Shown piece by piece: positions 18,096-27,737 of a stretch of 64,000 nucleotides of DNA. This DNA is from an uncultured Dorea sp. GTDB taxonomy: Bacteria; Bacillota; Clostridia; Lachnospirales; Lachnospiraceae. Made by a program: the position numbers and the translations under genes. The notes beneath the pieces are model-generated. The model saw only the letters and a list, made by a program, of their open reading frames with translations. It was not told the DNA's origin and searched no databases. How positions within the stretch are numbered: position 1 is the first letter of the stretch; each line of letters starts with the position of its first letter. The stretch covers positions 1 through 64,000 of the forward strand of contig CAJURK010000009.1 in the NCBI GenBank assembly GCA_910588745.1. Reading direction: 5' to 3'.

Positions 18096-18875
18096 CTAAT
18101 CCAAATTTTTCTCGGAAATCTTAACTCCCCTTACCACCATACGGTTATCGTCGCTTTCTTTCGTGCAGGTGGACAGCGTTACCACCAAATCTCGGCTTCC
18201 CACCTGCACTCCGGTTTCATAAGCCGAACCGATCCGCGTTGTTTCCAGAAAATCGTCAAATTCTTCCGTTGAACTAAATTCCGTTATATAAGAATCCGAC
18301 GTCTCCTTTACGATTCCCGCCGAATAGATCTGGTAAGTGATCTCCCTGCCGTCCGGCGTATAAATATAGAAATACTGATTCTCTTCCCAGAATGATTTCT
18401 CCTGGTACTTTTCCAATTCATGGAACATAGAATTATCCTTCATCCTGTGTCCGTAAATAATCGTATTCTTATCATTAAAATCCGGATGATTGATATAATT
18501 AAGGAAGATCGCCCCTACCGTATTCTCGTTTGCGGAAAACGTCTTGCTTAAATACAAATCGTTATTGTCGGTCTGAACCAGGGGATAGTTAATCTGCGCC
18601 GGTTCCGGATAAAATCGGAGCCACCCGACCGTATCGGGATTTATCGCAAGAAGCTCGTCAAAATTCACCCGGAAATTATTCTTATCTTTCTCCTCAACAG
18701 CAATCTCCCTAATTTTATCGTATTCTTTCTGGCCCTTAAAATATCCGCCGAAAATCTTATATAACTGATACCCGGAAAAGCAAAAAACAGCCAGCGCCAC
18801 CACCAGAATTACCGTACTGACTATCCCGCCCTTTTTCCTTCGCCTGTCCCTCTTGTAATGTTTCACTTCCTTCAT
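18096..18875 (-). CDS. Class B sortase
   Basis: This 259-aa membrane-anchored transpeptidase has a cytoplasmic basic N-terminus and a transmembrane helix at about 17-37. The sortase beta-barrel carries the catalytic H143 in IIYGHRM, C237 in TLSTC and R245 in NRMVVRG. Class B is supported by the length, the N-terminal helices and the TLSTC context. No sortase substrate with a C-terminal sorting signal is apparent in the window, so its target is elsewhere. It is upstream of DUF951. Confidence 0.93.
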   Translation of the reverse strand: MKEVKHYKRDRRRKKGGIVSTVILVVALAVFCFSGYQLYKIFGGYFKGQKEYDKIREIAVEEKDKNNFRVNFDELLAINPDTVGWLRFYPEPAQINYPLVQTDNNDLYLSKTFSANENTVGAIFLNYINHPDFNDKNTIIYGHRMKDNSMFHELEKYQEKSFWEENQYFYIYTPDGREITYQIYSAGIVKETSDSYITEFSSTEEFDDFLETTRIGSAYETGVQVGSRDLVVTLSTCTKESDDNRMVVRGVKISEKNLD

Positions 18876-19036
18876 CGTATCCCCTTCTTTCTCTCATATT
18901 TTCTGCCGCCCCGCACAGGCGCGCTTATATGCGTAACAATAGAATAACACATCCTCTTTATTTTTTATAGATTTTTTAGAGGAAGTTTATTGACTTTACT
19001 TCTATATAGCGTATGATTTTTACAGAGGTGATGATT

Positions 19037-19432
19037 ATGCGGGAAAAATTCGCGCGTTTTATGGCAGGACGCTATGGTATGGACTCCCTGGGACGCTTTA
19101 CGATGGCGCTGACGCTGCTCTTTATTGTTTTAAATTATTTTACCAGGAACCGGCTTGTTCCGCTCCTTGCTTGGGCGGGAATTATCCTGACCTATTACCG
19201 GATGTTTTCCAGGAACGTTTATAAACGGTCGGCGGAAAACCAACGGTACTTAAGCCGCACGGCAAAACTGCGCCGCTGGTTCTATACCCAGAAGAATATC
19301 TTCGCCCAGCGAAAAACTCATCGTATATACAAATGTCCTTCCTGCAGGCAGAAAATCCGCGTTCCTAAGGGAAAAGGCCGGATTGAGATACGCTGTCCCA
19401 AATGCAGCGCTACATTTATCAAAAAAAGCTAA
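19037..19432 (+). CDS. Membrane-associated zinc-ribbon protein
   Basis: This 131-aa protein has two hydrophobic helices (about 20-55) followed by a basic region and a C-terminal zinc ribbon CPSCRQKIRVPKG and CPKCSATF. The start at 19037 is 6 bases after AGAGGTG. An upstream ATG at 19013 would include that site in the coding region. It is unrecognised beyond the zinc ribbon. It is the first gene of a plus-strand group with the DUF5685 and J-domain genes, 11 bp before the next start. Confidence 0.75.
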   Translation: MREKFARFMAGRYGMDSLGRFTMALTLLFIVLNYFTRNRLVPLLAWAGIILTYYRMFSRNVYKRSAENQRYLSRTAKLRRWFYTQKNIFAQRKTHRIYKCPSCRQKIRVPKGKGRIEIRCPKCSATFIKKS

Positions 19433-19443
19433 GGAGCAGCGCT

Positions 19444-20319
19444 ATGTTCGGTTATATTGCAATCAATAAAGCAGAGATGAAATTCAAGGATTTCGACATT
19501 TACCATGCATATTACTGCGGCCTCTGCAAGGTCCTGAAAGACAACTACGGCAAAGCAGGTCAGCTTACCCTGTCCTACGATATGACCTTTCTGGTCCTGC
19601 TGCTGTCCGGCCTGTACGAGCCGGACGCTGAAAATATGCGGGTGAACTGTGTCGCCCACCCATTCCAAAAGCATACGGCCAGAATCAATCTCTTCACATC
19701 CTACGCGGCGGATATGAACTTAATCCTATCCTATTATAAATGCATGGACGACTGGCGGGACGAACGCAGCAAAAAAGCGTACATAAACGCTCGTTTGCTC
19801 CACGGCAAAGCAAAAAAGCTGGCTGAGAAATACCCCCGGAAAACAGATCTTCTCGCAGACAGACTGCGAAAGATAGCTGTCTGCGAGAAGAAAAACGAAC
19901 AAAATCTAGATAAAATGGCCGGGCTTTTCGGAGAGATTATGGCCGAGGTCTTTGCCTACAAACCGGACGAATGGGAGTTTTCCCTCCGGAAATTTGGATT
20001 TTTCCTGGGAAAATTTATTTATTTGATGGATGCTTTTGAAGATATTGATGACGATTTGGCAAATGGGTGCTATAATCCTTTCAGAGAAGCCTATGAACGC
20101 ACTGATTTTACAGACTACTGCAAGCAGATTCTGACTATGATGATTGCGGAATGTTCCAGGGAATTTGAGAAACTTCCCATACTTACCCATGCAGAGATTC
20201 TCCGCAATATCCTTTACTCCGGCGTATGGAGTCGGTATGAAGCGGTGTGTGCAAAGCGTCGGCGCAACGCCGCTAAACCTGATAAAGGACGGAGGCTTCT
20301 AAAAAAGCCGGGGAACTAA
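19444..20319 (+). CDS. DUF5685 family protein
   Basis: This 291-aa all-helical protein has the start MFGYIAINKAEMKFKDF and the C-containing YHAYYCGLCKVLK motif characteristic of DUF5685. An acidic patch DAFEDIDDDLANG (about 205) resembles metal-binding Asp clusters of isoprenoid-synthase-like folds, but no activity is known. The start is set by AAGGAG, and the upstream in-frame ATG overlaps the preceding gene. It sits between the zinc-ribbon gene and the J-domain gene, which is a recurring neighbourhood as far as I recall. Confidence 0.85.
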   Translation: MFGYIAINKAEMKFKDFDIYHAYYCGLCKVLKDNYGKAGQLTLSYDMTFLVLLLSGLYEPDAENMRVNCVAHPFQKHTARINLFTSYAADMNLILSYYKCMDDWRDERSKKAYINARLLHGKAKKLAEKYPRKTDLLADRLRKIAVCEKKNEQNLDKMAGLFGEIMAEVFAYKPDEWEFSLRKFGFFLGKFIYLMDAFEDIDDDLANGCYNPFREAYERTDFTDYCKQILTMMIAECSREFEKLPILTHAEILRNILYSGVWSRYEAVCAKRRRNAAKPDKGRRLLKKPGN

Positions 20320-20354
20320 CCATATATTCCTTTGCAGTATTTAGGAGAATGAAA

Positions 20355-21071
20355 ATGACAGACCCATATCAAATATTAGGCGTCCCGCGGGATGCCGGCG
20401 ACGACGAAATTAAGAAGGCTTACCGAAGCCTGAGCAGAAAGTACCACCCGGACGCCAACATCAACAATCCCAATAAAGAACACGCGGAAGCCAAGTTCAA
20501 AGAAATCCAGCAGGCTTACCAGCAGATTATCAAGGAGAAGGAATCCGGTTATGGTTCCTGCAGCGGTACGGGCAGTTCCGGTTCTTATGGAGCCGACGAT
20601 CCTTTCGGCGGTTTCTGGGGAAATTTCGGAGGCGCAGGCTCTTACCGCCAATCCGCGTCTTCCTCCGGCAGCGAAGAAGATCTGCATCTGCGCGCCGCCG
20701 CCAACTATATTAACAGCCGCCATTACCAGGAAGCCCTGAACGTATTGAATACAATCAAAGAGCGCTCCGATAAATGGTACTACTACAGCGCCGTGGCCAA
20801 CTCCGGCCTGGGCAATAATGTAATTGCCCTGGAACATGCCAAAACTGCTTATCAGATGAATCCCAACGACATGCAGTACCAGGTATTGCTGCAGCGCCTG
20901 CAGAGCGGCGGGAGCTGGTATCAGACCAGGCAGAACCCCTACCAGGCCTATCCGATGGCCGGAGGAAACTACTGTATGAAGCTTTGTATCGCAAATCTGG
21001 TCTGCAACCTGTGCTGCGGCGGCGGAATGTGCTGCGGCGGGCCGGGTTATTATGGAGGCGGATATATGTAG
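20355..21071 (+). CDS. J-domain protein with TPR-like repeats and a Cys/Gly-rich tail
   Basis: This 238-aa co-chaperone-like protein has an N-terminal J domain (about 1-65) with HPD at 31-33. A Gly/Ser-rich spacer is followed by a helical repeat region (about 108-180, YINSRHYQEALNVL, WYYYSAVANSGLGN) resembling TPRs. The tail has two CCGG clusters and ends GGGYM. It lacks the DnaJ zinc finger and client domain, so it is not DnaJ itself. AGGAG is 7 bases before 20355; the ATG at 20349 is too close. It follows DUF5685. Confidence 0.88.
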   Translation: MTDPYQILGVPRDAGDDEIKKAYRSLSRKYHPDANINNPNKEHAEAKFKEIQQAYQQIIKEKESGYGSCSGTGSSGSYGADDPFGGFWGNFGGAGSYRQSASSSGSEEDLHLRAAANYINSRHYQEALNVLNTIKERSDKWYYYSAVANSGLGNNVIALEHAKTAYQMNPNDMQYQVLLQRLQSGGSWYQTRQNPYQAYPMAGGNYCMKLCIANLVCNLCCGGGMCCGGPGYYGGGYM

Positions 21072-21149
21072 CGCCGCCATAGCAGCTTCGTTACTTTTGC
21101 AAATTTTCCGCCCGATAAACGGGCTATTCCCAATTAAGAGGTACTAATT

Positions 21150-23369
21150 ATGAAATCACTTGTTCTAGCCGAAAAACCATCTGTGGCGCGGGATATTGCC
21201 CGCGTCTTGCATTGCCAAAAAAATATTTCCGGCGCCACCGAAGGCAGCCGGTATATCGTAACATGGGCTCTCGGCCATTTAGTAACCCTTGCCGACCCGG
21301 AAGAATACGACAAGAAATTCAAGGAATGGGATATGTCCTACCTCCCTATGATCCCGGAGAAATGGCAGCTTGTTGTCATGAAGCAGACTGCAAAGCAATA
21401 TCACAATGTGAAAGCTCAGCTATTCCGGAAGGATGTCTCTGAAATCATTATTGCCACCGACGCCGGCCGCGAAGGCGAACTGGTGGCCCGGTGGATCCTA
21501 GACAGATCCGGCTGCCGCAAGCCGGTGAAACGGCTCTGGATTTCTTCTGTAACCGATAAGGCCATCCGGGAAGGATTTTCCCATCTGAAAGAAGGACGCG
21601 CTTATGAGAACCTTTACCGGGCGGCAAGAAGCCGCGCTAAAGCAGACTGGCTGGTAGGCATCAACGCCACGCGTGCGCTGACCTGCAGACACAACGCCCA
21701 GCTTTCCTGCGGCCGCGTCCAAACTCCGACCCTCGCAATCATCGCTCACCGCGAAGAACAGATTCGCTCTTTCCGTCCCAAGGATTACTATGGCCTCACC
21801 TGTCAGGCCGGCGGCATCACATGGACCTGGCAGATCAAAAAAGGCGGCGGCTCCTGTACTTTCCGGAAGGAATCAGCCGATCAAATACTTGCCCGGCTGA
21901 ACGGGCGGAAGCTTCTTGTGACAGAAGTGAAAAAATCTGCAAAAAAGACCTATGCTCCGGGACTTTACGACCTGACGGAACTTCAGCGGGACGCCAACAA
22001 ACGCTTTGGCTTCTCCGCCAAAGAGACCTTGAATATCATGCAGCGTCTCTATGAAAACCACAAGGTACTGACTTACCCGCGTACCGATTCCCGGTATATT
22101 GGAACTGACATTGTCCCCACGATAAAGGAACGGTTAAAAGCCTGCAATATCGAACCGTATAAAAAATTCATCCCACAGCTTATGAAAAATCCACTCCGGG
22201 TAAGCAAATCCTTTGTAGACGATAAGAAGATAAACGACCACCACGCAATCATCCCTACGGAAGAATATGTCCAATTAGACCATATGACAAATGAAGAACG
22301 GAAAATCTATGACCTTGTAATCCGGCGTTTTATCAGCATCCTATATCCGGCATTTGAATATGAGCAGACCACCCTCCAGGCAGAAGCCGCCGGGGAATCC
22401 TTTACCGCATCCGGAAAGCAAGTCAAGGCCGCGGGCTGGAAAGCCGTCTATGAGGACAGCCTCCCAAGCGACTCCGATGAGTATGATGACGCTGCAGAGC
22501 CATTTGGCAGTCCCAAAGACGCCTTCCGCCTTCGGAACCAGTCTCTCCCGGCCATCGAACAGGGAACTGCTTATCCCGTTACTAAGGCCGGCATCACCCA
22601 TGGAAACACAAAGCCGCCCGCAAGGTTTACCGAAGCCACACTACTCTCTGCTATGGAAAATCCGGTAAAATACATGGAAACACAGGATCAGAAAGCGAGA
22701 AAAACATTGGATGAAACCGGAGGTCTGGGTACAGTTGCCACCAGAGCCGATATCATCGAGAAACTGCTCCACTCTTTCCTCATCGAAAAGAAAGGAAACG
22801 AGCTTTTCGTAACCTCCAAGGGCAGGCAGCTTCTGACCCTTGTGCCGGAGGATTTAAAGAAGCCGGAGCTTACCGCACAGTGGGAAATGAAGCTGGCGGA
22901 TATTGCCGAAGACGGCCGCAAGGAATCTGCATTTATCACCGAGATCGAACAGTACACAAGGTCTCTGATCAGCGAGATCAAGACTTCCAGCGGCGCCTAC
23001 CGCCACGATAACTTAACAAACTCCAAATGCCCCCGCTGCGGCAAACGGATGCTCTCCGTCAGCGGAAAGAACGCAAGACTTCTGGTATGCCAGGACAGAG
23101 AATGCGGCTATCGGGAAACCGTCGCGCGTACAAGCAACGCCAGATGTCCTGGCTGCCATAAGAAAATGGAGCTTATAAAGCGGGGCGAAGAAGAAACCTT
23201 CGTCTGCACCTGCGGCTATAAAGAAAAGCTCTCCGCCTTCAAAACAAGGCGCCAGAAAGAAGGCGCCGGCGTGACCAAAAAGGATGTACAGAATTACATG
23301 AAAAAACAAAAAAAAGAAGCGGTGAATACTGCGTTTGCAGACGCACTTTCGGGAATCAGGCTTGACTGA
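21150..23369 (+). CDS. topB: DNA topoisomerase III
   Basis: This 739-aa type IA topoisomerase relaxes and decatenates DNA. The TOPRIM domain begins MKSLVLAEKPSVARDIARV with the acidic TDAGREGELVARWIL. The catalytic tyrosine is Y309 in LTYPRTDSRY. CGRVQTPTLAII and the toroid domains follow. The C-terminus has CXXC pairs (SKCPRCGKRM, CPGCHKKM) forming zinc ribbons. It is in the size range of Firmicute TopB. It follows the J-domain gene with an intervening weak GCCCG hairpin, so it may be separately expressed. It could have entered with mobile DNA, but no other sign supports this. Confidence 0.95.
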   Translation: MKSLVLAEKPSVARDIARVLHCQKNISGATEGSRYIVTWALGHLVTLADPEEYDKKFKEWDMSYLPMIPEKWQLVVMKQTAKQYHNVKAQLFRKDVSEIIIATDAGREGELVARWILDRSGCRKPVKRLWISSVTDKAIREGFSHLKEGRAYENLYRAARSRAKADWLVGINATRALTCRHNAQLSCGRVQTPTLAIIAHREEQIRSFRPKDYYGLTCQAGGITWTWQIKKGGGSCTFRKESADQILARLNGRKLLVTEVKKSAKKTYAPGLYDLTELQRDANKRFGFSAKETLNIMQRLYENHKVLTYPRTDSRYIGTDIVPTIKERLKACNIEPYKKFIPQLMKNPLRVSKSFVDDKKINDHHAIIPTEEYVQLDHMTNEERKIYDLVIRRFISILYPAFEYEQTTLQAEAAGESFTASGKQVKAAGWKAVYEDSLPSDSDEYDDAAEPFGSPKDAFRLRNQSLPAIEQGTAYPVTKAGITHGNTKPPARFTEATLLSAMENPVKYMETQDQKARKTLDETGGLGTVATRADIIEKLLHSFLIEKKGNELFVTSKGRQLLTLVPEDLKKPELTAQWEMKLADIAEDGRKESAFITEIEQYTRSLISEIKTSSGAYRHDNLTNSKCPRCGKRMLSVSGKNARLLVCQDRECGYRETVARTSNARCPGCHKKMELIKRGEEETFVCTCGYKEKLSAFKTRRQKEGAGVTKKDVQNYMKKQKKEAVNTAFADALSGIRLD

Positions 23370-23464
23370 TTCCCAAAAGTACAGCCTTGTATTAAGCTAG
23401 CTTTGCAGACGTGCAGAGGGCATGGATAGCGAATGCTATTCCTTGATAATTTTTTCACATATTT

Positions 23465-24109
23465 TTATATCCCTATAAGCTCTCTCAAGGTTTCAATGAC
23501 TGTGTCAGCCTGGCTCTGGTCAACCCGAAAGCGTTCCTCTCGCTTTGCCGCCACATACATGCCAGCCGCTTTGGCGGCGGCAATTCCGGCTTCAGAATCT
23601 TCAACTGCCATACACGCTTCCGGCAAAACCCCCAGTTCTTCTGCCGTATACAGATAGATTCCCGGGTTGGGTTTGCTCTCATCAAACTGTTCCCCACTTA
23701 CAACTGCCTGGAAATATTCCGCAAGACCGCAGTCTCCCAGTACCTTTTCGATCTCCGGCATGGAAGATGATGAGGCCAGCGCCAGCTTTTTTCCCATTTT
23801 CTTTAAATAAGCAAGCGTCTCCCTTACACCGTCGTTCAAAATCATGCTGTAATCCATATCATGAAACTTAGGGGCATCATAATACGCTTCCCTGAGAGCC
23901 TTAAAATCTTCTTTCCTTCCATAAGCCCGCCAGATTTTTTCAAGAGCTTCTTCCACATCTGAATCAGAATGCCCAAGCGTCTTCCTGTAAGCCTCGTCAG
24001 AAAGTTCTATCCCATATTGCCTGAAAAATTCTTTTTCCCATTCGATATAGACAATTTCACTGTCTATCAGAACCCCGTCCATATCAAATATTACCGCCTT
24101 CATCTCCAT
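23465..24109 (-). CDS. HAD-superfamily hydrolase, beta-phosphoglucomutase-like
   Basis: This 214-aa HAD subfamily IA enzyme has the nucleophile motif FDMDGVLIDSE, a Thr/Ser motif (LALASSSS), the lysine in DESKPNPGIYL and the acidic motif VEDSEAGIAAAKAAG. Such proteins dephosphorylate or isomerise sugar phosphates. It lies 37 bp after the FrlB-like gene in the same direction, so it may be the last gene of the PTS operon. The substrate is not predictable. The start at 24109 has GGGGAG 8 bases upstream. Confidence 0.92.
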   Translation of the reverse strand: MEMKAVIFDMDGVLIDSEIVYIEWEKEFFRQYGIELSDEAYRKTLGHSDSDVEEALEKIWRAYGRKEDFKALREAYYDAPKFHDMDYSMILNDGVRETLAYLKKMGKKLALASSSSMPEIEKVLGDCGLAEYFQAVVSGEQFDESKPNPGIYLYTAEELGVLPEACMAVEDSEAGIAAAKAAGMYVAAKREERFRVDQSQADTVIETLRELIGI

Positions 24110-24146
24110 CTTACCAGCTCCCCATTACCCGTCCCTAAGGAATTCA

Positions 24147-25148
24147 TTAATAATCAAACTTCCTGTAATATCTCCGAAAACTTAAATCATGCCCGGTTCT
24201 GGCAGAAAGATATCCCGCCAGCAGATAGGTAACCTCCGAAAGCACCGCGGGTGCCATAAGAACCTGAAACTCATCTCCGATCCCCCGCACCTTATACTCC
24301 GCCATATCCAACACGTAAAATTTTCCGGCGTATTTCCTTGCAAATTTTTCCACTCTCTCGTCCAAAGGCCGGTATTCGTCGATTCCCTTTATCAGGAACA
24401 TCAAAAGGTTCCCATCTAGAAGCTCAAACGGTCCGTGGAAAAATTCTCCGCTTGTCACAGACGTTGTCCTCTTCCACTGCATTTCCTCCAGCACACAGTT
24501 TGTAAACACATGAAGTTCTCCCCACAGTGTGCCGCATCCCGCCCACAGGCTGTAGTCATACCGGTCAAGCGCTTCCGCCATCGCTTCAAGCTCTGACCCA
24601 TGCGCCCGCATACATGCGCCCAGCCCCTTGTGGAAGCCTGCCATTTCCTCAATCCACTTTGGGTACAGCGGGTATTCCCCTCTGAGGAACAGAAGCCTTA
24701 GCAGGAAAATATAAGCCACTGTGTATACATCCTCCCGGGGCATGAGGACATGCGTATCAGACAGGCCCGCAATGGCGGAATCTTCCTTCTCGGTAAAAGA
24801 GACGATATGGCAGTCCTTTTTCCTTCCGATTTCAAGCGCGCCTATCGTTTCCTTTGTATCTCCCGTAACTGACGCCGTAAGGAGCAAAGTTTTCTCTGTC
24901 AGGTAAGGCTTATGCACCTTTACGCAGAACTCCGCCGCCTCCTCCACATAAAGCGGAAGTGAAGTCTCCCTCTGGAGGATCTGGGCTATGCATAAAAATT
25001 CGCCCCACGTGCCGCCGATGCCAATCATCAGGACATTTTCTATCCCTTTCCCAAAGGCTTCGGCTGCGGCCGCCTCCAATTCCTCACGCTGCCCATATAC
25101 CTCCCTGCCCCCCTCAACGAATTGTTCAAAATCAAATACTTCTTTCAT
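24147..25148 (-). CDS. SIS-domain sugar isomerase, fructoselysine-6-phosphate deglycase-like
   Basis: This 333-aa protein has two SIS domains. Segments MIGIGGTWGEF, TASVTGDTKETIGALEIGR, TSGEFFHGPFELL and the ending RRYYRKFDY resemble FrlB/GfrF, which split fructoselysine 6-phosphate into glucose 6-phosphate and lysine. It is encoded after mannose-family PTS genes and with a second SIS gene, matching the Salmonella gfr layout. The exact glycated substrate is inferred. RBS GGATGATGGG is modest, suggesting coupling to the upstream IID gene 29 bp away. Confidence 0.78.
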   Translation of the reverse strand: MKEVFDFEQFVEGGREVYGQREELEAAAAEAFGKGIENVLMIGIGGTWGEFLCIAQILQRETSLPLYVEEAAEFCVKVHKPYLTEKTLLLTASVTGDTKETIGALEIGRKKDCHIVSFTEKEDSAIAGLSDTHVLMPREDVYTVAYIFLLRLLFLRGEYPLYPKWIEEMAGFHKGLGACMRAHGSELEAMAEALDRYDYSLWAGCGTLWGELHVFTNCVLEEMQWKRTTSVTSGEFFHGPFELLDGNLLMFLIKGIDEYRPLDERVEKFARKYAGKFYVLDMAEYKVRGIGDEFQVLMAPAVLSEVTYLLAGYLSARTGHDLSFRRYYRKFDY

Positions 25149-25177
25149 GTTTTCCCATCATCCTTCATACCCCAAAT

Positions 25178-26017
25178 CTAAATTGTCAAAATACCAAAAT
25201 ACGCGCCCAAAATAGAGACGGCAAACAGGATAAACAATACAAGCATAGGCTTCAGCCTCTTTTTCAGAAGATAGTAGGTAAAACCAAAGATCCCAAGAGG
25301 TATAAGTCCTGGAATAATGCTGTCCAAAAGTTCAACCAGCGTGGTCGCCTCATCGCCCTGCCCGAATGCAACCGGCACCTCCGCATAGATCATCTCTCCG
25401 ACCATTGCCCCAGCCACCATCAATCCGATAATGGACACCGCAAAGGTGACAATTTTCATAAGTCCGCTTTTTTCCACCTTGTCAAGGAAATTAATTCCAA
25501 AATCGTACCCGATAAATGTCAGGATATAACGCAGGACAAAATGAGGGACATTGTAAATCAAAAGGAACAGGATCGGCCCAAGAATATTCCCCTGCAAGGC
25601 AAGGGACGTCCCGATTCCGGTGGCAAATATCTTAAGCGCCCCCCAGTAGATAGAATCTCCGATCCCGGCCAGCGGCCCCATAAGCGCAGTCTTCACATTG
25701 GTAATCGTATCTGTATCAAAGTTTTCCTTCTCTGCCGCCCGCTTCTCTTCCATCGCTACGCTGATGCCCAGTGGGAGCGTTACGACATGGGGCGTTGTAT
25801 TATAGAATTCCAGATGGCGAACCATGCTTTCCCTGAACTCCTTTTCGTCATCCTTATAAATTTTACGGAGCGCCGGGATCATTGCGTAGCAATATCCTAC
25901 ATTCAGCATACGCTCGGCATTATAGCTGTTCTCATTTGGAATGGATCTGTAAAATACCCGTTTCAGATCTTTCTTTTCAATTACTCCGTCATATTCCTGA
26001 TTTTTCTTAAAAATCAT
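25178..26017 (-). CDS. PTS mannose/fructose/sorbose-family component IID
   Basis: This 279-aa membrane component has segments typical of IID (Man): NVGYCYAMIPALRKIY, EFYNTTPHVVTLPLGI and GPLAGIGDSIYW. C-terminal transmembrane helices follow. With IIC it forms the sugar channel. The start at 26017 is chosen because GGAGGT, within the last IIC codons, lies 7 bases before it; an upstream ATG at 26032 overlaps that site. The 11-bp overlap with IIC implies coupling. Confidence 0.93.
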   Translation of the reverse strand: MIFKKNQEYDGVIEKKDLKRVFYRSIPNENSYNAERMLNVGYCYAMIPALRKIYKDDEKEFRESMVRHLEFYNTTPHVVTLPLGISVAMEEKRAAEKENFDTDTITNVKTALMGPLAGIGDSIYWGALKIFATGIGTSLALQGNILGPILFLLIYNVPHFVLRYILTFIGYDFGINFLDKVEKSGLMKIVTFAVSIIGLMVAGAMVGEMIYAEVPVAFGQGDEATTLVELLDSIIPGLIPLGIFGFTYYLLKKRLKPMLVLFILFAVSILGAYFGILTI

Positions 26018-26786
26018 CAAATCCACCTCCATCTTCTCCTTCCGCCATACTAAGCGCAGGCGCCGTCTGTTTTGCGTTCAGTACGTAGATTGCCGCGATA
26101 ATTGCCGCAAATACCGCAACTCCGGTCGTTGACAGGCCAAAATACTGAATCATAAAATATCCCAGAAAAAAGAACGGCGCTACGTTTTTCTTCATAATCA
26201 TCTGTGCCAGCATCGCAAATCCCAATGCCGGTACGATGCCGCAAGCCGCCTCCATGCCCACCTGGACAAATTCCGGTATGAAATCCAGAGCCGCCACGAC
26301 CGCGTCTGATCCAAAATAAAATGCGAACGGAACCACCGGCAGACAGTTATAAAGAACCATCGGCCACAATACAGCGATCCTTCCGATTCCCCGGTAATTT
26401 CCTTCCAGCGCATATTTATCCGCTCTGTGGGCAAGCCAGACCAAAATCGGCGTATCCTTCACCGTATTGATAGCCAGCATAATCGTCGCCACCGGAAGCC
26501 CAAGAGTCAGCGCAGCCTCGGGACCCGCTCCTGCCTGTATTGCGAACGCCACTCCCAGTATTGTTCCCACAACCATATCCGGCGGATCGTACGCCCCGAT
26601 GGATACCGCCCCGATAAACGCAAGTTCCATAGTGGCTCCCATAATGATTCCCGCCTTTAAATCCCCCATAACAAGCCCTGTCAGCGTACCCATGACAATC
26701 GGCTGGTTTAAAAGGCTATCTCCGAGAAGCCATACTGAATTTCCCATAATTGATACAAGATACAATAATAGTGCCTTTACTAACAT
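26007..26786 (-). CDS. PTS mannose/fructose/sorbose-family component IIC
   Basis: This 259-aa integral membrane channel subunit has about six or more helices. The family signature includes GVMG-type glycine-rich stretches such as QPIVMGTLTGLVMGD and GATMELAFIGAVSIGAYDPPD. It is encoded between IIB and IID. An AAAGGAG site is 8 bases upstream of the ATG. Confidence 0.93.
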   Translation of the reverse strand: MLVKALLLYLVSIMGNSVWLLGDSLLNQPIVMGTLTGLVMGDLKAGIIMGATMELAFIGAVSIGAYDPPDMVVGTILGVAFAIQAGAGPEAALTLGLPVATIMLAINTVKDTPILVWLAHRADKYALEGNYRGIGRIAVLWPMVLYNCLPVVPFAFYFGSDAVVAALDFIPEFVQVGMEAACGIVPALGFAMLAQMIMKKNVAPFFFLGYFMIQYFGLSTTGVAVFAAIIAAIYVLNAKQTAPALSMAEGEDGGGFDDF

Positions 26787-26801
26787 TTTCTTTGTTCTCC
26801 T

Positions 26802-27278
26802 TTAGAATTTCTTAAGTGCATTTCTTAAATTCACCGACTTTTGGGAGGGCAGTCCCTGAATCTCAATTCTGACTCCCGCATCCATCGTTTCAGTCAGTAC
26901 CCCCTTCTCCTCCTTGTTTATAAATACGTTTGTAGAAATTGATTTTCTTCCTTCTGACGCACGCGTCTCCCCAAGGTTGATATAGCCGATAGACAGTTCC
27001 CTAGCCAGCCTGCATGCATCCGCCACATTACCGCAGACAATGAAAAGCTTATATTTATCCGTCACGCCGCTTTTTACTGCTTCGATACTGTCCGCAACCG
27101 TCTTTGCCACCACTTTAACCCCCTGGGGTTTTGCAAGCTTCACGGACGTCATCATAAGCGGGTCTTTAAGAAGCTCGTCATTTGCCAGCAGGATACAGTC
27201 AATTCCCAGATAAGAACTCCATGACACCGCAACCTGACCGTGGAGCAGCCTGTGGTCTACCCTCAATAATTTTATCAT
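26802..27278 (-). CDS. PTS mannose/fructose/sorbose-family component IIB
   Basis: This 158-aa cytoplasmic phosphocarrier has RVDHRLLHGQV near the N-terminus with phospho-histidine H13. The family block GETRASEGRKSIS is also present. It accepts phosphate from IIA and passes it to the sugar. AAAGGAGG precedes the start. It is separated by only 15 bp from both neighbours in the PTS operon. Confidence 0.95.
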   Translation of the reverse strand: MIKLLRVDHRLLHGQVAVSWSSYLGIDCILLANDELLKDPLMMTSVKLAKPQGVKVVAKTVADSIEAVKSGVTDKYKLFIVCGNVADACRLARELSIGYINLGETRASEGRKSISTNVFINKEEKGVLTETMDAGVRIEIQGLPSQKSVNLRNALKKF

Positions 27279-27293
27279 ACGCGTATCCCTCCT

Positions 27294-27722
27294 TTAAAAC
27301 TCGTCCAGAGGAATATCCTCTGAATTTTCTGAAAATTCATGGTTACAGAACCTCATACCCTCTTTCGCACGCTGTATGCATTCCGCAATGATGCTTCCTG
27401 TCTCCGCTCCATCTTCTGCGCGGATCAGAAGTTCTAACACAAGCGACAGATTCATACCGCTGACCAGATACACATTTTTCCGGTTCATCAGACCAAGGAG
27501 TTCGTTATTTACGCTTCCCCCAAAGATATCTGTCAAAATCACCGTCTCCGCGTCCTCGCCGAAGCTCTCTATTCGTTTTGCTGCCTCGTCTTTTATATCG
27601 GCGTCCCCGTCCACATATGCGCAGATATAAGAAATATCCTCCCGTTCTCCCAAAATCATCTCCACAGAGCTTGCCATTCCCCGTGCCAGATATCCGTGGC
27701 TCATTAATATAAAGTGTCTCAT
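27294..27722 (-). CDS. PTS mannose/fructose/sorbose-family component IIA
   Basis: This 142-aa cytoplasmic component has phospho-histidine H9 in LMSHGYLARGM and the ILTDIFGGSVNN segment typical of IIA (Man). It is a free-standing IIA, unlike fused IIAB forms. It is second in the operon after the GlmS-like SIS gene, with GGGGGTG upstream of the ATG. Confidence 0.95.
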   Translation of the reverse strand: MRHFILMSHGYLARGMASSVEMILGEREDISYICAYVDGDADIKDEAAKRIESFGEDAETVILTDIFGGSVNNELLGLMNRKNVYLVSGMNLSLVLELLIRAEDGAETGSIIAECIQRAKEGMRFCNHEFSENSEDIPLDEF

Positions 27723-27737
27723 CCATTCACCCCCATT

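Noticed and set aside
24959..26053. Long plus-strand frame opposite the PTS IID gene (364 codons)
   Set aside because: Fully antisense to clearly coding IID and SIS genes, with no recognisable domain.
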